Translations under genes and position numbers: made by a program | Assembly (NCBI GenBank): GCA_012034765.1 | Contig: JAAUOU010000004.1 | Location: 24,541-88,540 of the forward strand | Source: Pleurocapsaceae cyanobacterium CSU_1_1 | Lineage (GTDB): Bacteria > Cyanobacteriota > Cyanobacteriia > Cyanobacteriales > Xenococcaceae | Direction of reading: 5' to 3' | Length of the DNA: 64,000 bases | Shown here: piece after piece, positions 37,949-48,088 of the stretch | How the letters are laid out: each line of letters starts with the position of its first letter | How positions within the stretch are numbered: position 1 is the stretch's first letter | The notes under the pieces: model-generated | Seen by the model: only the letters and a program-made list of their open reading frames with translations | Database searches by the model: none | Told to the model about the DNA's origin: nothing

Positions 37949-38287
37949 TTATCTGTTGACTGCTACCTGAAAAGCGCTTGGGTCTTCAAAAATCTCAAAA
38001 GCTTTGTCCAACTGAGTAAGCTCAAACATAATTCGTACCGACGGAGCCAAAGAGCAAATCCCAAACTTGTGTCCGAGACTTTCTGCCAAACGAAAGGCTT
38101 TAATTAGTGCCATTAATCCTGCACTATCCATAAATTCTACAGCTTCCATATTAACTAGCAAAGCAGAGTCTACTGAAGATTCTACTTCTACTGTTAAACG
38201 TTCGAGAAACTCGGCTGCATTTGCTGCGCTTAAGAAACCTTCTGGTCTAAAAGTCGTAAATTTTGTACGTATTTGTGTGCTGCTCAT
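37949..38287 (-). CDS. STAS-domain anti-sigma-factor antagonist
   Basis: 112 residues, a single STAS domain: FRPEGFLSAANAAEFLERL, LLVNMEAVEFMDSAGLMALI with the Ser that is phosphorylated in SpoIIAA-like proteins, then LGHKFGICSLAPSVRIMFEL. It probably takes part in a partner-switching pathway with a HPK/PP2C pair located elsewhere. Cyanobacteria use such proteins in stress and motility control. A gap of 528 bases follows upstream. Confidence 0.88.
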   Translation of the reverse strand: MSSTQIRTKFTTFRPEGFLSAANAAEFLERLTVEVESSVDSALLVNMEAVEFMDSAGLMALIKAFRLAESLGHKFGICSLAPSVRIMFELTQLDKAFEIFEDPSAFQVAVNR

Positions 38288-38815
38288 TTTATTGTTTCTC
38301 GTTTTATGATATTGCTCAAAAACTGGTTTTATGATTTAAGATTAGTCTGTATATTTACGGAGAGCTACTATTTCTTGTCTGATTTACACAATCTTGATAA
38401 GTAAATAAAGTATCTCTAAACTTTCACCTTAAACTTTTTCGATTTTTGCTCTAGGTATAATGCTTTACATTCCCTAGACTCATGTTGTGTATTGAAAACT
38501 CCATTCACCCTAAATATGAGAAACATTCTGTATTGCTAATTAATTCATAGCTAATTATAGCCTGCTTAGATTTACGCAATCAATAATCTTTAAGCTTAAA
38601 CTGATCTGCAAAAATATGCTAGCAATATTAACCTAGGTTTATTATGGTTAAGTTGAAATAAATATTTGGTATTGGAGTTTACTAATTTCATAATATAACT
38701 ATTTATTTGTTGGGAATATCAATAAAAATAGATTAAAAAAGTAAAAAGTTAGAAAAAAGTGAATTCTTTCAAACAAAAAGGAGCTAAATATTATTAAAAA
38801 CAGGTTCAGCGAGAT
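38288..38815. other. Gene-free stretch upstream of the STAS gene
   Basis: 528 bases without a credible ORF, AT-rich. It must hold the STAS promoter, but no convincing -35/-10 pair or structured element could be chosen. Confidence 0.5.
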
Positions 38816-39253
38816 TTAAAACTTATCTTGATGAGTCTGCCAAAATAAATGAATAAACTTATTTAGATACTTTTGCTGGGATATTGTATCTTTAGAATGA
38901 TGACTAATATCTTTTAATTGTGGCAATAAATAAATTACTTCCGTGTCTAGAGCAGGTCGAAACAAATGAGCTGGCCACAATAAATCTGAACCACACTGCA
39001 AGTCGATTAATTTAGTTTCTTCAGCGTTTCTGGAGTCAAAAGAAGTTGGCAGCAACTTGGATGAATCCTCCTGCTGCACGAATCCAAATTCAAGCGATCG
39101 CTCTTTCAATTCAGAATTTAAGCTACTTTGGACATCAGCGCAGATGACTAGACAAAGTGGTCTAAACCAGCATAGTTGGCGATCGGGAATTAACTGAATC
39201 ACCTCTCCATAAAGATTACTACCTTGATGCTCTAAACAGACTATTTGACCCAT
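38816..39253 (-). CDS. Conserved hypothetical protein, 145 residues
   Basis: Starts at the ATG of MGQIVCLEHQGSNLYGEVIQ (39253); the ten codons before it are heptamer repeat and not native. LIPDRQLCWFRPLCLVICAD, then LWPAHLFRPALDTEVIYLLP look like two strands of a small beta-barrel-like fold. The C-terminal KFIHLFWQTHQDKF is aromatic-rich. It resembles short cyanobacterial proteins without assigned function. No membrane segment. Confidence 0.6.
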   Translation of the reverse strand: MGQIVCLEHQGSNLYGEVIQLIPDRQLCWFRPLCLVICADVQSSLNSELKERSLEFGFVQQEDSSKLLPTSFDSRNAEETKLIDLQCGSDLLWPAHLFRPALDTEVIYLLPQLKDISHHSKDTISQQKYLNKFIHLFWQTHQDKF

Positions 39254-39255
39254 TT

Positions 39256-39285
39256 TGAACATTGAGCATTGAACATTGAACATTG
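39256..39285. repeat. Heptamer repeat (GAACATT)n just before a start codon
   Basis: Four units GAACATT/GAGCATT directly upstream of the ATG at 39253 on the minus strand. The array stays in an open frame with the downstream gene, and it replaces any normal Shine-Dalgarno sequence. Confidence 0.8.
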
Positions 39286-39337
39286 CTAAATGATGTGACT
39301 CATATTTTATTTAAACTAAATGGGTAACTGACTTGGT

Positions 39338-39868
39338 TTAGGTTATGTAGCCAAGGGTTTCCATTTTAGTCAGAATTTTAGCGACACTCTGTGATACCTC
39401 TTCAAGATCGGTGCGACATTCAACTTCAGGGTTGGTTGGTGGTTCATAGGGATCGTCAATACCCGTAAACTGCTTAATTTTGCCTGCTCTGACTTGCTTA
39501 TATAATCCTTTGACATCCCGTTCTTCACAGACTGATATGGGCGCGTTTACAAAAACTTCGACAAAATTATCGATATTAGCTCTTATTTCCTCTCTAATGG
39601 CGCGATAAGGACTAATGACGGGGACTAAAACAATTACTCCATTACGAGCTAGTAATTTGGCGACAAAGCCAATACGACGGATGTTAGTATCTCGATCTTC
39701 TTTAGAAAAACCTAAGTCTTTGGTCAAATTTTCTCTAATTTCGTCACCATCTAAAACCTCTAATTGATATCCTTGAGACTGCAACTTGTCCGTAAGTGCT
39801 TCGGAGATCGTACTTTTTCCTGCCCCACTAAATCCCGTAAACCAAACGACTACACCCTGCTGCTTCAT
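39338..39868 (-). CDS. cysC: Adenylyl-sulfate kinase
   Basis: Phosphorylates APS to PAPS. 176 residues. P-loop GFSGAGKSTI (13-22), APS-site motif LDGDEIRENLTKDLGFS, then RDTNIRRIGFVAKLLARNGV and ISPYRAIREEIRANI. DVKGLYKQVRAGKIKQFTGI is the lid. Complete and typical. PAPS is the donor for the sulfotransferase at 24485-25165 and for assimilation. Separate from other cys genes here. Confidence 0.95.
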   Translation of the reverse strand: MKQQGVVVWFTGFSGAGKSTISEALTDKLQSQGYQLEVLDGDEIRENLTKDLGFSKEDRDTNIRRIGFVAKLLARNGVIVLVPVISPYRAIREEIRANIDNFVEVFVNAPISVCEERDVKGLYKQVRAGKIKQFTGIDDPYEPPTNPEVECRTDLEEVSQSVAKILTKMETLGYIT

Positions 39869-39974
39869 AATATTTTGTATTCCTTAATAACTTTTTATGT
39901 CTCACCGTATTCTACTTTATGGGGGTACGTCTGATGTGAATCAACTCTTCTCGATTGAATAGATTGGCAGAGAT

Positions 39975-41905
39975 TTACATTTCTCTTTCCGCTAATACCA
40001 TCCAGCGTTCGGTATGGCGATCGATCTCTTCGTTTAATGATGCTAATTGGGCTGACAATTCCTGTACGAGGTTGAAATCGCTACAGTTGTTTGCCAGAGA
40101 GTTTTCGAGCTTTTGTTTGTCAATTTCTAGTTGAGCAATTTGAGCTTCTAGCTTTTGATATTCTCGTTTTTCAAAATTAGATAGGGGTTTGGTTGCCTTG
40201 TCTTGAGGGCTAGATTTACTGCTGCTGATATTTTTGGACTTGGATTCTTGGGGTTTGGCAACGGCTTGTTCTTGTTTAATTAATTTGTCTGCTTTCTTTT
40301 TATGTTCTAAATAGACCGAATAGTTACCAGGATATAGCCTTACCTGAGCATCTGGCTCGATCGCCAAAATAAAATCAACCGTGCGATCTAGGAAATAGCG
40401 ATCGTGAGAAACTACAATTACGCAGCCATTAAAGTTTTCTAAATAGTCTTCAAGGATTGCTAAAGTCTGCACGTCTAAGTCGTTAGTAGGTTCGTCCAAG
40501 ATCAGTACATTGGGGGCATCCATCAATACCTGGAGCAAAAACAGCCGACGCTTTTCACCCCCAGATAGTTTATGTATCGGTGCATATTGTTGATCGGGGG
40601 GAAAAAGAAATTTTTCTAACATTTGGGAAGCAGTGATCTTAGTCCCATCGGCAGTGGTTACAACTTCGGCAACCTCTTTGATATATTCAATTACTCGTTG
40701 ATTTTCGTCCAAAGCAGCCAAAATATTATCGGAATGCTGGTCAAAGTAACCGATATGGATTGTCTTACCAATATCTACCTTGCCTTGGTCTGGTTCGATT
40801 CGTCCTGTAATAATGTTCATCAGAGTAGACTTCCCTGCACCATTAGCACCAATGATCCCCAGGCGATCGCGGGGAGTAAATTCATAGCTAAAATCTTTAA
40901 ACAGGGTATGTCCGTCGTAGGATTTAGCAATATTCTCCAGTTCAATGACTTTTTTGCCGATGCGTCTGCCTGGAGTGTCAATATCAACCTTTTCCTGTGT
41001 CTGTTTGAACTCCCGATCCTGCATATCGCCAATGCGATCGATACGAGCTTTTTGCTTGGTACTACGGGCTTTAGGCCCTTTCTTGAGCCATTCTAGCTCT
41101 CGCCTTAAAACTCCTGAAATTTACGTTGGCTACTGGCGACAGACTCTTCTTGAAGGGCTTTTTTTTCTAGATAGTAGGCATAATTACCAGAGTAGGCATA
41201 AAGATCGGCGCGGTCAATTTCTAAAATACGGTTGGTGACTTTATCCAAAAAATAGCGATCGTGAGTGATTAATAAAATTGCTCCCTGAAACCGAGCTAAG
41301 TATTCTTGTAGCCACTCCACCGACTCAGCATCAAGATGATTAGTTGGCTCGTCCATCATTAAAAGGTCGGGTTCGTTCAGCAAAGCAGCCGCCAGGGCAA
41401 TACGTTTTCGATATCCTCCAGAAAGATCTTTAACCTTGGCATCAAAATCTTCAATACCTAATTTACTCAAGACAATCTTGGCTTTGGTTTCCAAATCCCA
41501 AGCACCAAGAGTCGCCATCTTTTCTGTTACTGTGGCTAGACGAGCCATCAGAGCCTCTAAATTGCTTCCTTTTGCTCGACCTATCTTGTGGGATAAATCT
41601 TCATACTCCCGCACCAACTGCATCTGCTCACCACTATCAGCAAACACCTGATCGATGACCGTAAGATTTTCATCTATTTCTGGCTGTTGGGGTAGATAAA
41701 TAACTCTTGCTCCAGACTTCAGCAGGCGCTGACCACCATCAGTCGGCTCAATTCCTGCAATCATCTTTAACAGAGTAGACTTCCCAGAGCCATTAACCCC
41801 AATCAAGCCTACTTTATCGTTGGGTTCAATGCTAAAGCTGGCATCTCGTAATATTTCTTTGATGCCAAAATCTTTTTTAATATTCTGTAGAGTTAAAATG
41901 CTCAT
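39975..41905 (-). pseudogene. ABC-F family ATPase (Uup-like), frameshifted
   Basis: Two ABC domains without membrane segments; ABC-F proteins bind the ribosomal E site and relieve stalls. The first domain (from 41905) has GVNGSGKSTL, LSGGYRKR and LLMMDEPTNHLD; the second GANGAGKSTL, LSGGEKRR and VLILDEPTNDLD. A C-terminal coiled coil (EKREYQKLEAQIAQLEI) as in Uup. The frame breaks at 41113-41114: one more G gives QRKFQGVLRRELEWLKKGPK, and the linker ARSTKQKARIDRIGDMQ then joins the two parts into 643 residues. A single-base deletion, probably in the data. Confidence 0.88.
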
Positions 41906-41949
41906 TTATAGTGGTTTTTAGGGAATAGCTGGGTCCAAATTTATTAGTT

Positions 41950-42040
41950 TCTAGCTTTTAGCTTTTAGCTTCTTGGCGCATTCGCTCTTTGTTGGAAACC
42001 AACAAGACCGCGATGCACCGCTTTTAGCTTTTAGCTCTTA
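41950..42040. repeat. (AGCTTTT)n heptamers interrupted by a 46-base hairpin-bearing insert
   Basis: AGCTTTT units at about 41952-41973 and 42019-42038 flank TTGGCGCATTCGCTC, then a perfect hairpin TTGTTGG-AAA-CCAACAA (41989-42005), then GACCGCGATGCACCG. This looks like an insertion of a small palindromic element into a heptamer array. The 290-base gap between the ABC-F gene and the GDPD gene holds only this and the palindrome at 42142. Confidence 0.6.
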
Positions 42041-42141
42041 GAGACTGTTTGTAAATAAAAGATTAAAGTGAGAAGAGCTTGCTGTGTGGATGAGATAACG
42101 AGACTGGGGACAAGAAGATAGGTTTTTATTACTCATTACTT

Positions 42142-42169
42142 GTACGGGCGAACGGCCGTTCGCCCGTAC
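42142..42169. repeat. Perfect 28-base palindrome inside heptamer repeats
   Basis: GTACGGGCGAACGG followed by its exact reverse complement CCGTTCGCCCGTAC. Sixteen of 28 bases are G or C in an AT-rich gap. TTACTCATTACT heptamer-type units lie on both sides. It lies 29 bases upstream of the GDPD start. Confidence 0.9.
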
Positions 42170-42197
42170 CATTACTCATTACTTATTATCAATTCAT

Positions 42198-42887
42198 ATG
42201 CTTTGTATCGGACATCGTGGGGCAATGGGACATGAGCCTGAAAATACTTTGTTATCCATTAGAAAGGCGATCGCTTTAGGTGTTGATGCAGTAGAAATTG
42301 ATGTTTACAACGTTGAAAATAACTTGGTGGTAATTCACGATCGCGATTTAGCTCGAACTACTAATGGTATAGGTTATCTAGAGAATAGCAGTTTTGCCTA
42401 TGTGCGATCGCTTAATGCTGGTAAAGGTGAGCAAATACCTACTTTAGAAGAGGTGTTTGAGACAGTAAATCGTCAAGTCATAGTTAATATTGAATTAAAG
42501 GGCAGTAATACCGCTAAGTTAGTAGTGGATTTGATTCAAACATATATAAAAATGGGGTGGTCTTACTCAGATTTTATCGTTTCTTCTTTTAATCATGATG
42601 AACTGAATCAGGTTAAGGCAATATCTCCTGAAATTATTACGGGAATGCTAATTTATGGTTTGCCTTGGCAATATTTAGTCAGCGCTCAACAGCTACAGGC
42701 AGATTTAGTTATGCCTAACTTAGATTATGTCACTTCTGAACTGATTGAGTCTGCACATCAACAAGGTCTGCGGGTGTGGGTATATACCGTTAACCAGCCT
42801 GATGATATTAAGCTTATGCAAGCAATAGGAGCGGATGGCATCTTTACCAATTACCCTGAAAGAGTTATTTCTAACTGCACTGACTAA
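42198..42887 (+). CDS. Glycerophosphodiester phosphodiesterase
   Basis: Hydrolyses glycerophosphodiesters to glycerol-3-phosphate and an alcohol. 229 residues with the GDPD signatures GHRGAMGHEPENTL (catalytic His, Arg, Glu), AVEIDVYNVENNLVVIHDRD (metal ligands Glu-Asp and the second His), and the C-terminal VWVYTVNQPDDIKLM with GADGIFTNYPE. Looks cytosolic (UgpQ type), as no signal is present. Shares its last base with the first base of the next gene. Confidence 0.95.
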   Translation: MLCIGHRGAMGHEPENTLLSIRKAIALGVDAVEIDVYNVENNLVVIHDRDLARTTNGIGYLENSSFAYVRSLNAGKGEQIPTLEEVFETVNRQVIVNIELKGSNTAKLVVDLIQTYIKMGWSYSDFIVSSFNHDELNQVKAISPEIITGMLIYGLPWQYLVSAQQLQADLVMPNLDYVTSELIESAHQQGLRVWVYTVNQPDDIKLMQAIGADGIFTNYPERVISNCTD

Positions 42888-43838
42888 TGCGCGATCGCTG
42901 GAGCTGGACTCGCTGGATTTATCCAATAGTAGTATTACTACTGTTGACTTTTTCTCTTTACATTCTCCAAAAAGAGTTAGGTCGCTATAGTCTTGACGAT
43001 ATTGTAGCAGGTCTTGCCCTGATTAGCGATCGCCAATTGTCTTGGGCTTTATGCTTTGCTTTTACGGGTTATTTTGTGATCAGTACCTATGATTTGGTTG
43101 CTTTTCGTCAACTCAATCATTATCTAAGTCGCAAGCGAATTTTATTTACTACTTTCATTACTTATGCAATCAGCAATACTACGGGGTTTACGCTGCTAAT
43201 CGGCGGTGGAATTCGCTATCGTTTTTATTCTTGTTGGGGTGTGCCTGCCCGAATCGTCGCTAAAATAACCGCTCTAGGCAATCTTACTTTTTGGTTAGGG
43301 TTACTTACCCTAAACGGAATTACTTTTTTACTTCATCCTCTACACTTACCTGAATCTCTGCGTGTTAAAACAATTGCGATGCAGTATCTAGGAATTGTTG
43401 CTCTGTTTTTAGTCGGAACATATCTCTATTTTTGTTGGCAGAAAAAAAGCTTACGAGTTAAAAAGCAAAATTTTGCGTTTTCCTCAACCCAGTATTCCGA
43501 TGATGCAAATTGCCGTTTTTTCCCTTGACTGGCTATTAGCAGCGGCAGTTTTATACTGCCTAATTCCCAGCTATCCTCATCAGTCTTATCTTCAGTTTTT
43601 TAGTATTTATCAATTAGGAATGGCAGCCTCAATTATGAGCAATATTCCAGGAGGAATTGGTGTCTTTGAAACCGTAATTATATTTTTATTGCCTGAAAGC
43701 ATTTTTGCTCCAGACATTCTTAGCTCTCTTTTAGTCTATCGCTCCATCCGCTTTTTAATGCCTCTGGCGATCGCTCTAGTTTTAGTCTGCTGTTTTGAAT
43801 TTAGACAACGATGGCGCTCCAAAACTGGGAGTAAGTAG
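42887..43838 (+). pseudogene. Lysylphosphatidylglycerol-synthase-like flippase (UPF0104/YbhN), frameshifted
   Basis: An integral membrane protein with about eight helices; related to the flippase half of MprF. Frame one 42887-43528 has YPIVVLLLLTFSLYIL, ALCFAFTGYFVISTYDLVAF, the motif ATGFT-like NTTGFTLLIGGGIRYR, and LVGTYLYFCWQ. The second frame continues MQIAVFSLDWLLAAAVLYCL, IMSNIPGGIGVFETVII (the conserved PGGxGxxE) and FLMPLAIALVLVC to 43838. The break is at 43461-43474; removing one base (or adding two) restores 316 residues. Start overlaps the GDPD stop. Confidence 0.8.
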
Positions 43839-43950
43839 CTTTTTATCTTCGTAGCTATCAGCTATGAGCTTTTTAGTTAATCAGCAATTATGGCAATTAG
43901 TATTATTCTGATAAATTATTTAGTTAATTAGTTATCTTTTTAAACCAAAA

Positions 43951-44786
43951 ATGACTCCATCAGTACCAACCAAACCTGAGCCAGATCAATTTGTTCCTTT
44001 TACGGCTCGTTTAATGGCAGCTATGAGAGCTAAAGAGACGGCTCGGGCAGATCGTTTATTTAATGATGCTTTTGCTTCTAAGTTGGCTGGTGAAGAAGCA
44101 TTTACTGTTCTAGAGCAAAAATTAAAGGAAGAAGATCAATCTTATGTAGCGGTTCGTACCCGTTTTTCGATGATTTTCTTCTAGATGTCTGTACCGAAGT
44201 TAATCAAATAGTGATCTTAGCTTCGGGAATGGATACCAGAGCATATCGACTTCCTTGGTCGTCTGAAACTAAAATATACGAACTAGACCAAGCACAGGTG
44301 CTAGAAACTAAAAAAGCAATTCTTGGTGATGCAACACCTACCTGTCAACACTACTGCATCCCCGCTGATTTAACTCAACCTTGGTCACACCTTTTATTAG
44401 AGCAAGGATATCAGCCTAACTTACCTTCTGTGTGGTTACTAGAAGGACTTTTGATGTATCTAACTGAACCTCAAGTACGCCAATTGCTACAAACAATTTC
44501 TCAGCTAACTTCCACTAATAGTTATTTGGGTTTAGATTTAGTGAACGTCAAAAGTATAGAATACGAACCTTATAAAGGATATTTTCGCTCTGGTTTTGAT
44601 TGCCCAGAAGAATTACTAACAAAATTTAGCTGGAATGCAGAGGTAATTCAGCCTGGAGATGAGGGGGCGCATTTTGATCGCTACACAAATAAGTTACCGC
44701 CTCTTCATGTCATGGACGTAGAAAGGGTATTTTTAGTTAAAGCTGTAGATGCAGGTGCTGAAGCAAAATCTGGCGCAGATATCTAA
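43951..44786 (+). pseudogene. SAM-dependent methyltransferase (PPM1/LCMT type), frameshifted
   Basis: TIGR00027-type class I methyltransferase. Frame one: FVPFTARLMAAMRAKETARA, LFNDAFASKLAG, YVAVRTRF. After the break at the T run 44163-44167 (one T missing) it continues FDDFLLDVCTEVNQIVILAS, GMDTRAYRLPW (SAM site), YELDQAQVLETKKAIL, then WLLEGLLMYLTEPQVRQLL. The joined length is 278 residues, normal for the family. Its stop codon lies within a dispersed 38-base repeat. Substrate unknown. Confidence 0.85.
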
Positions 44787-44815
44787 TACTAAACCCGTTT
44801 TATATAGGTTACTTA
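44778..44815 (+). repeat. 38-base dispersed repeat at a gene's 3' end (copy 1)
   Basis: GATATCTAATACTAAACCCG followed by TTTTATATAGGTTACTTA. It contains the stop codon TAA of the methyltransferase. It matches 53043-53080 on the opposite strand with four mismatches, where it again covers a TAA stop. Confidence 0.75.
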
Positions 44816-44823
44816 AAAAATTG

Positions 44824-44880
44824 AGTCCTAAAGGATATGCCCTAAAGGATACCGCGAAGCTAGTCCTTAGGGCGTTCGGC
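44824..44880. repeat. CCTAAAGGATA-type dispersed repeat
   Basis: TCCTAAAGGATATGCCCTAA, AGGATACCGCGAAGCTAG, TCCTTAGGGCGTTCGGC: two direct CCTAAAGGATA units and an inverted CCTTAGG. A shorter piece (TCCTAAAGGATACACTTCG) lies at 51063-51081 upstream of the phycobiliprotein lyase gene. Looks like a small mobile or replicative repeat; it forms a spurious 64-codon ORF. Confidence 0.55.
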
Positions 44881-45045
44881 TGTACAATGGTAATTCGTGC
44901 AAGATATTTAATCTGGTTACAGTTAACAAAATGTCCACCCTGACTGTAATTTTAAAAATCATTGGGCTATGATTACAAATCGAACATTGTCAAACTATAG
45001 TTTGATTTCCCTCAAGCTTTTATAGAGATTATTTCGATCATAGTT

Positions 45046-45273
45046 ATGCAAAAATCCCAGCCAGTTTTTAATCCAGGACAACAAAGTAAGTTTCAACAGC
45101 TAGAAGTTGAAATAGCTGCGCTAGAAGAACAAGTTAAAAATGCGCTGAAAGAGGAATTGAGACAAGCTGACGACTATAATTCCCCTTCACCAATTCCTGT
45201 AATTTATGTAAGCGATCGCTTTGCTAAATCAGGAATTAGATTAGCTCAGGAAACTGCTTACCAAAATTGTTAG
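45046..45273 (+). CDS. Small coiled-coil hypothetical protein, 75 residues
   Basis: One coiled-coil helix QQLEVEIAALEEQVKNALKE followed by a Pro-rich hinge (NSPSPIPVIYVSDRFAKSG) and LAQETAYQNC. No membrane segment. Its stop is eight bases before the end of the convergent larB gene. I do not recognise the family; the sequence looks conserved-protein-like rather than random. Confidence 0.5.
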   Translation: MQKSQPVFNPGQQSKFQQLEVEIAALEEQVKNALKEELRQADDYNSPSPIPVIYVSDRFAKSGIRLAQETAYQNC

Positions 45274-45281
45274 TTTAACTA

Positions 45282-46063
45282 TTATTTGTCTCGATCTTTA
45301 TTTATTTTCTGAGCAGTACGCAAAATTTGCCCCGCTAAAATAGCTGCGCCAAAACCATTATCAATGTTGACTACGCCAATCCCCGCAGCACAGGAGTTCA
45401 GCATCGTCAGTAAGGGAGCAATACCGCCAAAACCAGCTCCGTAGCCAATGCTTGTCGGCACAGCAATTACAGGGCAATCCGCCATTCCTGCCACCACACT
45501 GGGTAATGCTCCTTCCATCCCCGCGACGACGATCAAGACATCAGCTTCATACACTACCTGACTGTTGCTCAACAGTCGATGAATCCCAGCGACTCCTACA
45601 TCCCAGAGGCGAACTACCCCAAAACCGCACAATTCGGCGGTAATAGCTGCTTCTTCTGCCACGGGAATATCGGCAGTACCAGCCGTCAAAATTGAAACTG
45701 TACCTATCTGAGTTGGTGCTTGAGGCTTCGACAGGGAGCAAATACGCGCAGTAGGGTAATAAACTAGCTCGGGAATTGCTGCTTTTAACTGTTGATAAAC
45801 TTCTGCTTCAATACGAGTTGCCATTACTACCGTAGCGTCTGACTGCATCGCAGTAATGATCTTAATTAGCTGTTCGGGAGTTTTATCAGCGCCCCAAATA
45901 ACTTCGGGAAAGCCTGTTCTTAGCTGTCTATGGTGATCGATCTTGGCAAATTGATCGAGACTTTCAAGGGTAAGTGCTTAAGTTTTTCAAGGGCGATTTC
46001 GGGGCTAAGATCGCCAGATGCGATCGCCTGGAGTATTTTTTGTAATGCTTCTGGCTGGGTCAT
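45282..46063 (-). pseudogene. larB: Nickel-pincer cofactor biosynthesis protein LarB, frameshifted
   Basis: PurE-like enzyme that carboxylates and AMP-hydrolyses nicotinic acid adenine dinucleotide in nickel-pincer synthesis. N-terminal part from the ATG at 46063: MTQPEALQKILQAIASGDLS. The frame breaks at the G run 45968-45970; one more base gives LESLDQFAKIDHHRQLRTGF, then PEVIWGADKTPEQL and the main frame with TAGTADIPVAEEA, VVAGMEGALPSVVAG, SIGYGAGFGGIAPLLTMLNS and the end. About 260 residues. The extra N-terminal residues open as far as 46126 are translated terminator and not native. No larC or larE is nearby. Confidence 0.88.
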
Positions 46064-46079
46064 ATTTGAAAAATAACAA

Positions 46080-46124
46080 CAAAAAAACAAAAAAAAGAGA
46101 GACATACCGCTATGGATATGTCTC
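46080..46124 (-). terminator. Intrinsic terminator of dnaK
   Basis: On the minus strand: GAGACATA, ten-base loop, TATGTCTC (46124-46117 and 46106-46099), then CT and a run of T (46096-46091, continuing after a G). Eight perfect pairs and a long T tract 42 bases after the dnaK stop, just before larB on the same strand. Confidence 0.9.
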
Positions 46125-46165
46125 ATATCTAGATTAAATTATACTGTTAGCATTAATTAACCAGC

Positions 46166-48088
46166 TTACTTGGTTTCAGAGAACTCAGCATCAATGACAT
46201 CATCACCACCGTCACTGCTTGCAGCATCATCGCTAGAAGGAGCTTCAGCCTCTGGAGCTTCTGCTGCTGGGTTAGCAGCACCTTCACCCTGTTGGTAGAC
46301 GCTGCTGCCAATACTGTAAAGAGTTTGTTGTAGTTCGGGTAAGAGAGTTTTGATTTTCTCATTGTCCTCAGAAGAGATCGCTTCTTTAAGGTCTTTAATT
46401 TGAGTTTCTGCTTTCTCTTTATCCGCAGCAGGTACTTTATCCCCAAGCTCGGTTAGCTGTTTCTCAGCTTGATAGACAAGGGAGTCCGCCTGGTTTTTGC
46501 GATCAATCGCTTCACGGCGTTCTTTATCCGTAGCAGCATTGGATTCTGCTTCCTGTACCATGCGATCTACTTCATCATCAGGCAGAGTAGATGCTCCAGT
46601 GATACTGATGGACTGTTCTTTGCCAGTGCCTTTATCTTTAGCAGTTACGCTCAAGATCCCGTTAGCGTCAATATCAAAGGTTACTTCGATTTGCGGTACG
46701 CCACGAGGCGCAGGAGGAATGCCATCGAGACGGAAAGTTCCCAAACTCTTGTTGTCCTTACCAAATTCTCGCTCACCCTGGAGAACGTGAATTTCTACGT
46801 TGGTTTGACCATCTACAGCCGTAGAGAAGGTTTCCGACTTTTTGGTAGGAATAGTAGTGTTACGAGGAATAATCTTGGTCATTACCCCACCCAATGTTTC
46901 TACACCAAGGGAAAGAGGGGTCACATCGAGTAACAAGATGTCTTTAACTTCACCACCCAAGACACCAGCCTGAATTGCTGCACCAACTGCCACAACTTCA
47001 TCAGGGTTTACAGTTTGATTGGGCTGTTTGTTCAGAACTTTTTGGGTAATATCAACGATCGCAGGAATACGAGTTGAACCACCCACCATGACAACTTCGT
47101 CAATGGCTTCTTTTGCTAGTTTAGAATCCTTAAGAGCTTGCTCTACAGGAACACGACAGCGATCGATCAGATCGGAACAGAGTTCTTCAAACTTAGCTCT
47201 GGTTAGGGAAACATCTAAGTGCTTGGGGCCATCCTGAGTGGCAGTAATGAAGGGCAAGTTAATATCTGTCTGAGTCGCACTAGAAAGCTCAATTTTGGCT
47301 TTTTCCGCTGCTTCAGTTAAACGTTGTAGAGCCTGATTATCTTTACGTAGGTCAATTCCTTCGTTTCTTTGGAATTCTGCTGCTAGATAGTCAACGATTT
47401 TCTTATCGAAGTCATCACCACCAAGGTGAGTATCACCCGCAGTAGCTAGTACTTCAAATACACCATCTCCTACTTCGAGGATCGAAACGTCAAATGTACC
47501 ACCACCCAAGTCAAAGACGAGGATAGTTTCGTTACTTTTTTTATCTAAGCCATAAGCCAAAGATGCAGCAGTAGGCTCATTAATGATCCGTAGAACTTCA
47601 ACCCCAGCGATTTTACCCGCATCTTTGGTTGCTTGACGCTGAGAATCGTTAAAGTAAGCAGGAACAGTAATTACCGCTTGGGTTACTTTTTCACCTAAAT
47701 ATTTACTGGCATCTTCGACTAATTTACGTAAAACCTGAGCCGAAATTTCTTCTGGGGCAAATTGCTTGTTTTGTGCAGGACAGTTAAGCTTAACGTTACC
47801 ATTATTATCTTGAATGACCTCGTAAGCTACTTCTTTGGTTTCGTTAGTTACCTCACCGTACTTACGTCCGATAAAGCGCTTAACCGAATAAAAAGTATTA
47901 CCTGTGTTCATTACCGCCTGACGTTTAGCAATCTGACCAACTAAAAGATCGCCATTCTTAGCATAAGCAACAACTGAGGGGGTAGTTCTAAAACCTTCCG
48001 CGTTAGCGATAACCGTGGGTTTTCCCCCTTCCATCACTGCTACACAAGAGTTAGTAGTTCCTAAGTCAATACCAACAACTTTTGCCAT
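46166..48088 (-). CDS. dnaK: Chaperone DnaK (Hsp70)
   Basis: 640 residues, full length. ATPase domain: [54 protein letters not shown] and [10 protein letters not shown]. Interdomain linker [20 protein letters not shown], then the substrate-binding domain [20 protein letters not shown] and the helical lid. The C-terminal tail [15 protein letters not shown] is acidic, as in the essential cyanobacterial DnaK2. No dnaJ or grpE in the window. I could not find a CIRCE (TTAGCACTC inverted repeat) in the 300 bases upstream, so control is by another route, e.g. an alternative sigma factor. Confidence 0.98.
   Translation of the reverse strand: MAKVVGIDLGTTNSCVAVMEGGKPTVIANAEGFRTTPSVVAYAKNGDLLVGQIAKRQAVMNTGNTFYSVKRFIGRKYGEVTNETKEVAYEVIQDNNGNVKLNCPAQNKQFAPEEISAQVLRKLVEDASKYLGEKVTQAVITVPAYFNDSQRQATKDAGKIAGVEVLRIINEPTAASLAYGLDKKSNETILVFDLGGGTFDVSILEVGDGVFEVLATAGDTHLGGDDFDKKIVDYLAAEFQRNEGIDLRKDNQALQRLTEAAEKAKIELSSATQTDINLPFITATQDGPKHLDVSLTRAKFEELCSDLIDRCRVPVEQALKDSKLAKEAIDEVVMVGGSTRIPAIVDITQKVLNKQPNQTVNPDEVVAVGAAIQAGVLGGEVKDILLLDVTPLSLGVETLGGVMTKIIPRNTTIPTKKSETFSTAVDGQTNVEIHVLQGEREFGKDNKSLGTFRLDGIPPAPRGVPQIEVTFDIDANGILSVTAKDKGTGKEQSISITGASTLPDDEVDRMVQEAESNAATDKERREAIDRKNQADSLVYQAEKQLTELGDKVPAADKEKAETQIKDLKEAISSEDNEKIKTLLPELQQTLYSIGSSVYQQGEGAANPAAEAPEAEAPSSDDAASSDGGDDVIDAEFSETK

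Noticed and set aside
39254..39283. Start of the 145-residue protein at MFNVQCSMFK
   Set aside because: These residues are encoded by the heptamer array; MGQIVCL at 39253 fits better.
44749..44943. Separate 64-codon ORF after the methyltransferase
   Set aside because: It is made of the 38-base and CCTAAAGGATA repeats in an overlapping frame.
45920..46126. Extended N-terminus of LarB (MRHIHSGMSLFF...)
   Set aside because: These codons are the dnaK terminator hairpin and its T run; the native start is the ATG at 46063.
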